Positions 1 through 7,203 of a stretch of 32,034 nucleotides of DNA are shown here, piece by piece. The stretch's first letter is position 1; every line of letters begins with the position of its first letter. A model generated the notes under the pieces. The model did not search any database. It worked only from the letters and a program-made list of their open reading frames with translations, and had not been told where the DNA came from. A program made the position numbers and the translations under genes. This DNA comes from Anaerolineales bacterium. Lineage in GTDB: Bacteria; Chloroflexota; Anaerolineae; Anaerolineales; Villigracilaceae. The stretch lies in NCBI GenBank assembly GCA_016744335.1, contig JADGEO010000040.1, positions 1 through 32,034 of the forward strand, given 5' to 3'.

Positions 1-94
1 TAGGTTTTTGCCAAGTTTACCAACTCCCTTAGTTTTTGAAAACCACTTAGTGACTATTTGAGCCTAAGTGTACTAGTTATGCGAATTTTAGAAT

Positions 95-264
95 GAATGA
101 AAACCGCGTATTCTGTATTTGAATGGGGTATCGAACGCGTTTTTAGCTGGGGTGCTAAATCCCCAAGCTGAAGTTTAGCGTGGACACACGCATAAGAGTC
201 TACGCCCGCGATGGTGTTGCTTTATGGCACGAAGGATGAATTTACGCGCAGCCTATTTTCATCC
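95..264. repeat. Dispersed repeat, copy A, in the upstream intergenic region
   Basis: The first 318 bases hold no convincing gene. Block 1, GAATGAAAACCGCG (95-108), and block 2, GTGCTAAATCCCCAAG (152-167), recur in the same order on the minus strand at 11952-12004. GTGCTAAA at 152 faces TTTATGGCAC at 221-230, the same imperfect terminal inversion as in the 2971-3051 copy. A hairpin with arms GGATGAA (234) and TTCATCC (258) closes the right side. A weak extended -10 (TG-C-TACCAT, 283-291) lies after it and could serve the next gene. The copies are diverged, so exact borders are uncertain. Confidence 0.45.
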
Positions 265-318
265 ATCTAAAAAGAAAAACTGTGCTACCATATCCTCCTA
301 ATTTTATAAGGACTATTC

Positions 319-1698
319 ATGACATATACTCCCCCCAAAAACGCCCCTCCTCGCATTCATGTTTTGGCTAAGCCTAGCGGTGCTACTTGCAATTTGGCTT
401 GTTCCTATTGCTTTTTTCTCGACAAAGAATTGCTTTACCCTAATAGCAAATTTCGGATGAGCGATGAAGTGCTCGAAAATTATATCAAACAGCTTATTGA
501 AAGCCACCAAACACCGCAAGTGACGGTGGCATGGCAAGGTGGAGAACCTACGTTAATGGGTTTAGATTTTTTTCGCAAGGCGATTGCACTCCAAGAAAAA
601 TATCGTAAACCAGGCATGACATTTGAAAATACAATTCAAACCAACGGAACATTGCTTAACGATGAGTGGGGTGAGTTTCTTAAAGAGAATAATTTTTTAG
701 TAGGAATTAGCATTGATGGAACAGAACGGTTGCACAATGCCCACCGAGTTGATAAGGGCGGTAAAGGCACATTTAATAGAGTTATGCGCGGGCTGAAAAT
801 TTTGCAGAAATATGGCGTTGAGTTTAATGTTCTGGTAGCCGTTAATCGCGTTAATGCTGATTATCCTTTAGAAATCTATAAGTTTTTCCGCGATGAAGTG
901 AAGGTTGATTGGCTTCAGTTTATTCCCGTTATCGAACGTGTTAACCCTGATGGCTATAATATCTATAATGTAGGGGATTCTGTTACGCCGCGCTCAGTGC
1001 GCCCCGAACAATTTGGGCGTTTCTTGATACAAATTTTTGATGAGTGGATTCTCAACGATGTTGGCAAGATGTTCGTGCAAACTTTTGAAGCCACAGCCCG
1101 CAACTGGATGGGGATGCCCTCCTCTGGGATGTGTGTTTTTGAAGAAACCTGTGGTTTAGGGTTGGCAATGGAGCATAATGGCGATTTATATTCCTGTGAC
1201 CATTTTGTAGAACCCGATTATTTGCTCGGCAATATCCAAGATATGCACATGATGGATATGGTAATGCTTGAGAAACAAATTGAATTTGGAATGGATAAAA
1301 GAGATGGCTTGCCCAAGTATTGCCAAGAATGTGAAGTGCGTTTCGCTTGCAAAGGTGAATGTCCTAAAAATCGTTTTTTGACTACGCCTAGTGGAGAAGC
1401 GGGGTTAAATTATCTTTGCGTAGGTTGGAAAGCCTTTTTTCACCGTGTTAATAATCCCTTAAAGGCGCTTGTTGCAGTAATGCGTTCTGGTCGCCCTGTA
1501 GAAGAAGTGATGGGGATTGTAGCTCAAGCCGAAGCAGGTTTTCAAGATGCTTTTAACGAAGCCGACGCTGATGATCCTTGTCCCTGTGAAAGCGGACTAA
1601 TCTTTAAGCAATGTCATGGCTGGGCACCACCCAAGCGCAGAAAGAAATCGAAGGCTAATACAAAATCGAAGATGCGCCCGCCAGTTGGGCGCAGTTAA
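319..1698 (+). CDS. Anaerobic sulfatase-maturase-like radical SAM/SPASM protein with SEC-C tail
   Basis: Radical SAM enzyme resembling anaerobic sulfatase-maturating enzymes (anSME), which oxidise a Cys or Ser of a sulfatase to formylglycine. The SAM [4Fe-4S] motif is Cys24-x3-Cys28-x2-Cys31 with Tyr30 and Phe32. WQGGEPTLMG follows around residue 93, typical of the family. The second half carries a SPASM-type set of cysteines (CVFEETCGLG, YSCDH, YCQECEVRFACKGECPKNRF, NYLCVGW) expected to hold two auxiliary clusters. Unusually, the C-terminus adds a SEC-C-like zinc motif, DPCPCESGLIFKQCHGW, then a Lys/Arg-rich tail; at 459 aa this is longer than usual anSMEs. The start has AAGGA 8 nt upstream. 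No sulfatase gene is seen nearby, so the substrate is unknown; it could be another SPASM peptide-modifying enzyme. Confidence 0.85.
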   Translation: MTYTPPKNAPPRIHVLAKPSGATCNLACSYCFFLDKELLYPNSKFRMSDEVLENYIKQLIESHQTPQVTVAWQGGEPTLMGLDFFRKAIALQEKYRKPGMTFENTIQTNGTLLNDEWGEFLKENNFLVGISIDGTERLHNAHRVDKGGKGTFNRVMRGLKILQKYGVEFNVLVAVNRVNADYPLEIYKFFRDEVKVDWLQFIPVIERVNPDGYNIYNVGDSVTPRSVRPEQFGRFLIQIFDEWILNDVGKMFVQTFEATARNWMGMPSSGMCVFEETCGLGLAMEHNGDLYSCDHFVEPDYLLGNIQDMHMMDMVMLEKQIEFGMDKRDGLPKYCQECEVRFACKGECPKNRFLTTPSGEAGLNYLCVGWKAFFHRVNNPLKALVAVMRSGRPVEEVMGIVAQAEAGFQDAFNEADADDPCPCESGLIFKQCHGWAPPKRRKKSKANTKSKMRPPVGRS

Positions 1699-1734
1699 TC
1701 AAAAGAACGGATTCTTCTAAGCTAAGCCAAAAAA

Positions 1735-1770
1735 AAACGGGTTGCAGTTGCAACCCGTTTTTTTATTTTT
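1735..1770. terminator. Bidirectional intrinsic terminator
   Basis: Arms AAACGGGTTGC (1735) and GCAACCCGTTT (1750) form an 11-bp perfect stem with loop AGTT. It is followed by a T-run on the plus strand and preceded by an A-run, so it can end both the radical SAM gene and the convergent minus-strand gene. Confidence 0.9.
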
Positions 1771-1781
1771 ATCTTTGTAAC

Positions 1782-2825
1782 TTAATATCTTAACAACCCA
1801 CCAATTCCTGCTCTTTCCATCTCGGCATTATCGCGCACAATTTCTACCACGCCGCCATCTAGCATAACACGGCGCACAGCCATCTCTGCCGCATCGGGAA
1901 TTTCGGTAAAACCTTCACCACAGAATGGGCAAGTATCCAGTTTTTCGGCAGTGAGATGCTCACAGCCATCGCATTTATACCCAGAAGCATGGAAGTTTTC
2001 ATCTACAAGCAAAGTTTGTACTCGTCCCTCTTGCGCCGCACGAAGGGTGTCTCTTAAGCCCAAAACGCCATCGCTGTATTTCGATGCGGCAGTAATCATT
2101 TGAGTAACGAGCCCCGCCTCCCGTTTTTCTTCTGCCTTTTCGCCCACCTTAATAGTTTCGTCTAAGACATCCTGATAATTTGCCCTCATCCCCAAAGACA
2201 GCGTGCCAACCACAAGACTTTGCCATGTTTTTGATAAACTCTTTTGAAACTGCGCTATATTTTCATCTGTCCCGCCAATAAGAACACGGCGCACATTCTT
2301 CTCATCAAAGAAGCCCATTGCAAATTCAGCCGATTCCTTAAGATTACGTTTAACCATATTTTGGCTACTTTCAACACCACGTACTTTATGCACTTCTTCG
2401 CCAAGTACGCCTTCTTGCTCAACCAATTCGCCCATGTGAAAGTAGAAGAAACGCGCGCCCTGTTTATCGACCAGTGCAACACCATAAGCCCCGTATGCGT
2501 CTAAGATATTTGCGAGCGGGCGCACATAAGGATTATTGCCAATATGTACACGACTATGCACAGGCACAGAAATCAGATAAGCACGGAAATAATCTTTTGA
2601 TGCGCAAGAGAAAATGGCAACACTACGCCCCTCTCTTGAAAATTCGTGTTCAATATAGCGGATGACTGCCTCTTCATCGTCTGGCATGTCTATCCCTTTA
2701 AGCATGGAGCGCAAGGTTAGTTTATAAGATTCTGGGGTTTTTTCTACGATGTTCAGATAAATACTAAGAATGGGGGTGTCGCTTTTATAATCGAGCAACT
2801 CGTTTATAGCCTTGTTGTTTAACAT
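1782..2825 (-). CDS. Release-factor-like (baeRF/eRF1-domain) protein with zinc ribbon
   Basis: Resembles the bacterial archaeo-eukaryotic release factor (baeRF) group, ribosome-associated relatives of eRF1/Pelota whose bacterial role is poorly known. An N-terminal domain is followed by an eRF1-domain-2-like stretch (GVALVDKQGARFFYF) and a loop, RGVESSQNMVKRNLKES, at the position where baeRF proteins keep a Gln-containing loop. A domain-3-like stretch (VRRVLIGGTDENIAQF) comes next. The C-terminus has a zinc-ribbon pair, CDGC and CPFCG. The start is the ATG at 2825: AAGGAG sits 5 nt upstream, while an in-frame GTG at 2831 overlaps that site. The gene stands alone between a convergent terminator and a hairpin-rich gap. 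The family assignment comes from motif recall; molecular function is inferred only. Confidence 0.65.
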   Translation of the reverse strand: MLNNKAINELLDYKSDTPILSIYLNIVEKTPESYKLTLRSMLKGIDMPDDEEAVIRYIEHEFSREGRSVAIFSCASKDYFRAYLISVPVHSRVHIGNNPYVRPLANILDAYGAYGVALVDKQGARFFYFHMGELVEQEGVLGEEVHKVRGVESSQNMVKRNLKESAEFAMGFFDEKNVRRVLIGGTDENIAQFQKSLSKTWQSLVVGTLSLGMRANYQDVLDETIKVGEKAEEKREAGLVTQMITAASKYSDGVLGLRDTLRAAQEGRVQTLLVDENFHASGYKCDGCEHLTAEKLDTCPFCGEGFTEIPDAAEMAVRRVMLDGGVVEIVRDNAEMERAGIGGLLRY

Positions 2826-2902
2826 AATCACTCCTTATTTTAGATATTGCGATTGGGAAAAACAATCGAGCGCTTATACCTCCTTATTTACTTATTTTGA
2901 TT

Positions 2903-2930
2903 CGCTGAGGAGAACCCGTTCTCCTCAGCG
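2903..2930. repeat. Perfect palindromic hairpin
   Basis: Arms CGCTGAGGAGAAC (2903) and GTTCTCCTCAGCG (2918) are perfect inverted copies separated by two bases. Neither side has a clear T-run, so it is not a textbook terminator, although it lies beyond the end of the htrA-like gene. Its centre, GAACCCGTTC, is reused in hairpins at 8441 and 24804. Confidence 0.6.
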
Positions 2931-2970
2931 CCTATTGTGCTGGAATACTCCATAACATACCTGTTTTGGG

Positions 2971-3051
2971 CTTGAGTGCTAAATATCAGCTTGCGCGTGG
3001 CGGACGCTATCTACGCTTACGCCGGAAGAATGGTGGTTTAGGGCACTCAAG
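2971..3051. repeat. Dispersed repeat, copy B, with imperfect terminal inversion
   Basis: CTTGAGTGCTAAA (2971) is matched by TTTAGGGCACTCAAG (3037), an inverted pair differing by a two-base insertion. The interior (AGCTTGCGCGTGG, TCTACGC, ATGGTGG) parallels the 152-230 segment. The 2832-3099 gap holds this, the hairpin before it and no gene. Confidence 0.45.
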
Positions 3052-3099
3052 TTTGGGTCACGCGCGAGCCGAGATTCTCATCGTCCTGCTCAGTGTTTT

Positions 3100-4233
3100 T
3101 TAGGGTCTTTCACCTAAAACCACGATAATACTAATCTCTTCTCCATCCCGAAGAATTTTTAGGTCAATTGAATCTCCAGGTGATTTATGATTGATTAGAT
3201 ATTTTAATAAGGTGTCAAACTGGTCTACTTCTTGCCCATCAATGCCGATGATTAAATCTCCGCCAGTAGGAACCCCTTCTCCGTTATCGCTTGCGCCTTG
3301 TATGCCAGCTTCATCGGCAGGACTGCCAGGAGAAACGGATGTTACATACGCACCTGTATGTTGAGAAAGCCCAAGCGCATCTATGCTGTGTAAATCGAGA
3401 TCGCTGAGGGATGAAACACCCATATAAGGGTATTCGTAAGAACCCGTTGCAATAAGGCTAGGAACAACGCGCCGAACGATATTGATAGCTATGGCGAAGC
3501 CAATGCCAGAATTGACAGGTTCACCATCGTCTGAGAAGTTTGTTGTGCGAATGGCACGATTGATGCCCACCACTTCTCCACTTGCATTAAAAAGCGGTCC
3601 GCCAGAGTTGCCGGGGTTAATTGCGGCATCGGTTTGGATAATATCACCCGCGGTAAAGAAACCGCCACCGGGAGCATTATTCATCGAATCTAGCGTACGC
3701 CCAAGTGCAGAGACAATGCCTGTCGTCATCGAGCCGCTCAGACCAAAGGGGTTGCCAATGGCGACAACCGTTTGCCCAACTTTGAGCAAATCTGAATCAC
3801 CAATGGGTAAGGGATGTAGCTCTTCGGCAGGAACGTCTACTTTTACTACGGCTAAATCTGAATCTAAATCTGTGCCAACTACTGTTCCATAAGTTTTATA
3901 GCCCGATGGGAAATCTACTTCTACTTGTGTTGCGCCTTCAACAACATGGTAATTTGTAATAATATGCCCTTCGGCATCAAAAACAAATCCAGAGCCTACG
4001 CCGCCTCCATTCTCAGAAAAAACACGAATAGAAACAACGCCTGGCAAGGCTGTTTCGTAAAGGGTTGTTAGACTGCCAGAAACGGGTGCGGGCACATAAA
4101 TTTCTTCCGGGTGAGTATTTGTATTGCTTGGTGCTGTTGGGATACTTGCAGTAGGCGTTTGCGAAAAACTAGTCGCCTGACAAGAAAGAATGCCCAAAAT
4201 TAGTAGGGTTAAAATTAGTAATATCTTTTTCAT
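3100..4233 (-). CDS. HtrA/DegP-type serine protease, probable lipoprotein
   Basis: S1C-family trypsin-like protease with one PDZ domain, acting on misfolded or regulatory proteins outside the cytoplasmic membrane. The catalytic triad is His96 (TNYHVVEG), Asp126 (DSDLAVV) and Ser210 (NPGNSGGPL). The C-terminal 100 residues form a PDZ domain (GAYVTSVSPGSPADEAGIQG). The N-terminus has two lysines, a hydrophobic segment and a Cys18 in ILSC, compatible with lipoprotein processing, followed by a Thr/Pro/Ser linker to about residue 50. The start is the ATG at 4233 with GGAG 6 nt upstream; an in-frame TTG at 4251 would lie before that site and is rejected. The final length of 377 aa is normal for single-PDZ HtrA proteins. 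A repeat element lies 52 nt upstream of the start. Confidence 0.93.
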   Translation of the reverse strand: MKKILLILTLLILGILSCQATSFSQTPTASIPTAPSNTNTHPEEIYVPAPVSGSLTTLYETALPGVVSIRVFSENGGGVGSGFVFDAEGHIITNYHVVEGATQVEVDFPSGYKTYGTVVGTDLDSDLAVVKVDVPAEELHPLPIGDSDLLKVGQTVVAIGNPFGLSGSMTTGIVSALGRTLDSMNNAPGGGFFTAGDIIQTDAAINPGNSGGPLFNASGEVVGINRAIRTTNFSDDGEPVNSGIGFAIAINIVRRVVPSLIATGSYEYPYMGVSSLSDLDLHSIDALGLSQHTGAYVTSVSPGSPADEAGIQGASDNGEGVPTGGDLIIGIDGQEVDQFDTLLKYLINHKSPGDSIDLKILRDGEEISIIVVLGERP

Positions 4234-4285
4234 TTTTTCTCCATTATTCAAAAAGTTTAGGTTTTTTCGATGCAGACAGGATATT

Positions 4286-4396
4286 AGACCTCCTGCGTAA
4301 ATGCTCTAGCCGCCATCCTCGGCGGCAAGTTCTTGAGAAACCTGCGCCGAGGACGGCGCAGGGAGCATGGATAATATAGACTTTTGCAAGAAGTCT
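4286..4396. repeat. Double-hairpin repeat (REPIN/MITE-like), copy 1
   Basis: Two GC-rich hairpins, GCCGCC-loop-GGCGGC (4309-4326) and CCTGCGCCG-loop-CGGCGCAGG (4341-4362), are bracketed by GCTC (4303) and GAGC (4363). The outer ends AGACCTCCTGCGTAAA (4286) and TTTTGCAAGAAGTCT (4382) are also inverted copies with a few mismatches. The core of about 81 bp recurs in the opposite orientation at 8352-8432. Confidence 0.75.
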
Positions 4397-4397
4397 A

Positions 4398-5321
4398 TTA
4401 TTTCTTCCCTGCGGCTTCAACCAATAACTTTTTTTGTTCTTTGCTCAAATTTTTAGGGATATTCACTTTCACGCGCACGTATAAATCGCCTTTTTCCTTA
4501 GGATTACGCAATTTTGGCATTCCACGTCCCGATAAACGCATCTTTTGTTCTGGTTGAGTGCCAGCGGGTATAGTGAGCGAAAGATTGCCATTAAGCGTTT
4601 TTACCTGTGCTTTTCCGCCGAGCAATGCTGTGAAAACATCCACGTCCACGTTTGTGTACAGGTCATCATTTTTACGCTCAAGCTGAGCGTTTCCACCAAC
4701 ATTTATCTTTAAATATAAATCTCCACCGCCAGGTGCTTTTCCCTTAACGCGAACTTTGGTGCCCGTTTTTGCCCCCGCAGGAATTTTAACCTGGACTTGC
4801 TTACCTTCACTTTCTAAAATACGGATTGCGCCATTATGCGCCTCTGCCAACGAAATACTAACGGGCTGTTCAAAACGTTGACGGTGCGCGCGTGGATTTT
4901 GACTTGCTCCTGCCCCCCGAACACCACCGCCCATGCCCCCCATACCAAAAATTGCCTCGAAAAAATCCGACATGCTCCCCATCCCGCCTGCGCCGCCGAA
5001 TGCGTCCTCATATTGAACACGCCTTCCGCCGCCACGTGACGCGCCACCAGTCCAATTATTCCAATTAAAATCGCCAGGTGCACCGCGCTCTTGCCATTGC
5101 GAATAAGATGACCCAAGCCGATCGTAGCGCGCACGTTTTTCTGGGTCACTTAAAACCTGATGGGCTTCATTAATTTCTTTGAACTTCTCTTCTGCATCTT
5201 TATCGTCTGGGTTTTTGTCAGGGTGATACTTCATCGCCAATTTGCGATAGCCTTTCTTGATTTCATCTTGGCTGGCTTTTCGATCAACCCCTAAAGTCTC
5301 ATAATAATCTTTATAGTCCAT
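4398..5321 (-). CDS. cbpA: CbpA-type DnaJ (J-domain) co-chaperone
   Basis: J-domain protein that stimulates DnaK ATPase and delivers substrates. The J-domain is residues 4-70 with the HPD motif at 33-35, followed by a Gly-rich segment (about 85-145: [23 protein letters not shown]). Two beta-rich C-terminal substrate-binding modules come after it ([13 protein letters not shown] onward). There is no CxxCxGxG zinc-finger region, so this is the CbpA/class II form rather than DnaJ itself; 307 aa fits. The start ATG has a short AGG site 7 nt upstream. A sigma70-like promoter with an overlapping palindrome lies about 75 nt upstream. No dnaK or grpE is visible, so it is a stand-alone copy. Confidence 0.93.
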   Translation of the reverse strand: MDYKDYYETLGVDRKASQDEIKKGYRKLAMKYHPDKNPDDKDAEEKFKEINEAHQVLSDPEKRARYDRLGSSYSQWQERGAPGDFNWNNWTGGASRGGGRRVQYEDAFGGAGGMGSMSDFFEAIFGMGGMGGGVRGAGASQNPRAHRQRFEQPVSISLAEAHNGAIRILESEGKQVQVKIPAGAKTGTKVRVKGKAPGGGDLYLKINVGGNAQLERKNDDLYTNVDVDVFTALLGGKAQVKTLNGNLSLTIPAGTQPEQKMRLSGRGMPKLRNPKEKGDLYVRVKVNIPKNLSKEQKKLLVEAAGKK

Positions 5322-5393
5322 TTTTTACCTATGCTTCTTAATTAGAAATTCCCCGACTTTGATGTCTATTTTTCTTTGAGTAGATATATTTCT

Positions 5394-5434
5394 ATTTTAC
5401 GCAATGCAAGGGGTGAAAGTCAAGCGTAGCTTGA
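5394..5434 (-). promoter_or_regulatory. Promoter and possible operator of the J-domain gene
   Basis: Minus-strand -35 TTGACT (5418-5423) and -10 TAAAAT (5394-5399) are separated by 18 bp. The perfect inverted repeat TCAAGC-GTA-GCTTGA (5420-5434) overlaps the -35 box, a natural place for a repressor. It is not the CIRCE sequence. Confidence 0.55.
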
Positions 5435-5525
5435 GTAGTCTTATAGAACTCTAATTCTATGTTCTTTATAATACCCCAAAAGAAAAATTTGCAAAAAAAC
5501 AACCAGCCTTCTTAAAATGCTCAAC

Positions 5526-5633
5526 ATGACCGAGCCAAAAGAAATATCCTACATGGATGTCTACGAGTTGATTGATGAATATGAAGCCCCGATGGTGGCG
5601 TTAGATTTTGAAGATATGGCGGTTTTTGCCTGA
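5526..5633 (+). CDS. Possible 35-residue acidic peptide
   Basis: A short frame begins MTEPKEISYMDVYELIDEYE and ends AVFA. Composition is strongly acidic and protein-like, and it sits alone in the 5322-5771 gap. There is no good ribosome-binding site and no recognised family. It may be the degraded 5' end of a former gene rather than a live one. Confidence 0.25.
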   Translation: MTEPKEISYMDVYELIDEYEAPMVALDFEDMAVFA

Positions 5634-5708
5634 CCTTTGGCTTGCTCAGATTGATTTCCCCCTCATGATAAATATAAACGGCTTTCCCTTTTCTATATAA
5701 GAAACTAC

Positions 5709-5764
5709 TAAAAATAGGCTAGAAGAACCCGCTCTCTTCATGAAAACGGTTTCTTCTAGCCTAT
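5709..5764 (-). terminator. Intrinsic terminator of rocD
   Basis: Arms ATAGGCTAGAAGAA (5714) and TTCTTCTAGCCTAT (5751) form a 14-bp stem, with an inner CCG/CGG pair. On the minus strand the stem is followed by a T-run, directly after the rocD stop. Confidence 0.85.
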
Positions 5765-5771
5765 CTAATAC

Positions 5772-6974
5772 TCAGCTCAAAGTGAAAACTTCCTCAATCG
5801 CCTTCAACGCCCAATCCACTTCATCTTTAGTAATGACAAGAGGCGGTGCAAAACGAATCGTATGAACATGCGTTTCTTTGCAAAGCAAGCCTTTTTCAGC
5901 CAACTCTTCAACAAATTGATGTGCCCCACCTGCTTCGGGATCAAACTCAACAGCAATTAATAAACCCTTGCCACGAATCTCTTTAATTAGCGGTTGCTCA
6001 ATTTTACGCAAACCCTCGATGAAATAAGTACCCATCTTCTCTGCATTTTCAATTAAACCTTCTTCAACCAAAACTTTTAGAGATTCACGTGCTACAGCTA
6101 CACCTAAAGGATTTCCGCCAAAAGTACTTCCGTGCTCACCAGGTTGCAAAACATCCATCACGGCAGTATTCGAAAGTACTGCCGAAACAGGATAAAAACC
6201 GCCCGATAACGCTTTGCCAATCAAGGTCAAGTCAGCTTCAATGCCATCGTGTTCTTCGGCAAGAAGTTTGCCCGTGCGCCCTAAACCTGTTTGGATTTCA
6301 TCTAAAACCAGCGTCACATTATTTTCGGTACAAATTTCTCTAACTTCTTTGAGATAGCCTTTGGGCGGTACAATCACGCCTGCTTCGCCTTGTATCGGCT
6401 CAACCATGAAGCCAACTGTGTTGGGCGTGATGGCATCTTTCAAGGCTTGAGCATCACCAAAGGGGATGGTTTTGAAACCAGCAGGGAAGGGACCAAATCC
6501 CTTTCGTGAATCTTCGTCTGAGCTAAAGCCCACGATGGCAATCGTTCTTCCATGAAAGTTGTTTTCACAAACAATAATCTCTGCCTTATCTTCTGGCACG
6601 CCTTTGTTTATATATCCCCATTTGCGCACTACTTTAATTGCCGTTTCTACAGCTTCTGCGCCACTATTCATGGGCAAAACTTTATGCGAATTAGTCAGTT
6701 CACACAATTCTTTATAGAAAAGCCCCAACTGGTCATTGCGAAATGCACGGGATGTGAGCGTCAGTTTTTGCATCTGCTCAGACATAGCCCGCATAATTTT
6801 GGGATGGCAATGCCCCTGATTGACCGCAGAGTAAGCACTTAAGCAGTCCATATAGCGTTTTCCTTCTACATCTTCAACCCAAACGCCTTCCCCTTTGGTA
6901 AGAACGACATCTAGCGGCGCATAATTATTGGCACCGTATTTGTTTTCTAAGTTGATAAAATCTTGTGTTTTCAT
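5772..6974 (-). CDS. rocD: Ornithine aminotransferase
   Basis: PLP enzyme converting ornithine and 2-oxoglutarate to glutamate semialdehyde and glutamate, in arginine/ornithine catabolism or proline synthesis. Class III aminotransferase marks are present: [15 protein letters not shown] (48-60), the phosphate-binding NSGAEAVE (103-110), ENNFHGRT (137-143), Asp225 in VLDEIQTG and the PLP Lys254 in LIGKALSGG. The 400-aa length matches bacterial RocD. The chosen ATG at 6974 has AAGGAG 7 nt upstream and begins MKTQDF, as expected for the family. The frame is open a further 29 codons to an ATG at 7061, through a terminator-like hairpin, which is a possible regulatory leader. It is divergent from another aminotransferase. 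Acetylornithine aminotransferase is the main alternative. Confidence 0.92.
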   Translation of the reverse strand: MKTQDFINLENKYGANNYAPLDVVLTKGEGVWVEDVEGKRYMDCLSAYSAVNQGHCHPKIMRAMSEQMQKLTLTSRAFRNDQLGLFYKELCELTNSHKVLPMNSGAEAVETAIKVVRKWGYINKGVPEDKAEIIVCENNFHGRTIAIVGFSSDEDSRKGFGPFPAGFKTIPFGDAQALKDAITPNTVGFMVEPIQGEAGVIVPPKGYLKEVREICTENNVTLVLDEIQTGLGRTGKLLAEEHDGIEADLTLIGKALSGGFYPVSAVLSNTAVMDVLQPGEHGSTFGGNPLGVAVARESLKVLVEEGLIENAEKMGTYFIEGLRKIEQPLIKEIRGKGLLIAVEFDPEAGGAHQFVEELAEKGLLCKETHVHTIRFAPPLVITKDEVDWALKAIEEVFTLS

Positions 6975-6987
6975 GCAAAATCTCCTT

Positions 6988-7021
6988 AAAAAAAGAACCT
7001 GATTATTTAAAATCAGGCTCT
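6988..7021 (-). promoter_or_regulatory. Terminator-like attenuator in the rocD leader
   Basis: On the minus strand, arms AGAGCCTGATT and AATCAGGTTCT form an 11-bp stem (one G-U pair) with a 6-nt loop. It is followed at once by seven T, then the AAGGAG of rocD. This is a complete intrinsic terminator between promoter and start codon, so read-through must be regulated or partial. Confidence 0.7.
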
Positions 7022-7084
7022 GCTCAGACCCAAACAAAAACCCGTTGCTCTTGTCGGTCATCTTTTATATAGTTGAATTTCGAT

Positions 7085-7113
7085 ATTATAGATGGATGAG
7101 CAGAAAATGTCCA
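7085..7113 (-). promoter_or_regulatory. rocD promoter
   Basis: Minus-strand -35 TGGACA (7108-7113), 17-bp spacer, perfect -10 TATAAT (7085-7090). The predicted start near 7078 gives a leader of about 104 nt that includes the attenuator and the in-frame ATG at 7061. Confidence 0.7.
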
Positions 7114-7203
7114 TCTTAAAATCAGAAAGGGGTATCTAAAATCTCCAAAATTCGAGTAAAATACTCTTGTTCATTACTCACATCCTTTACCCCCTATGAT
7201 TAT

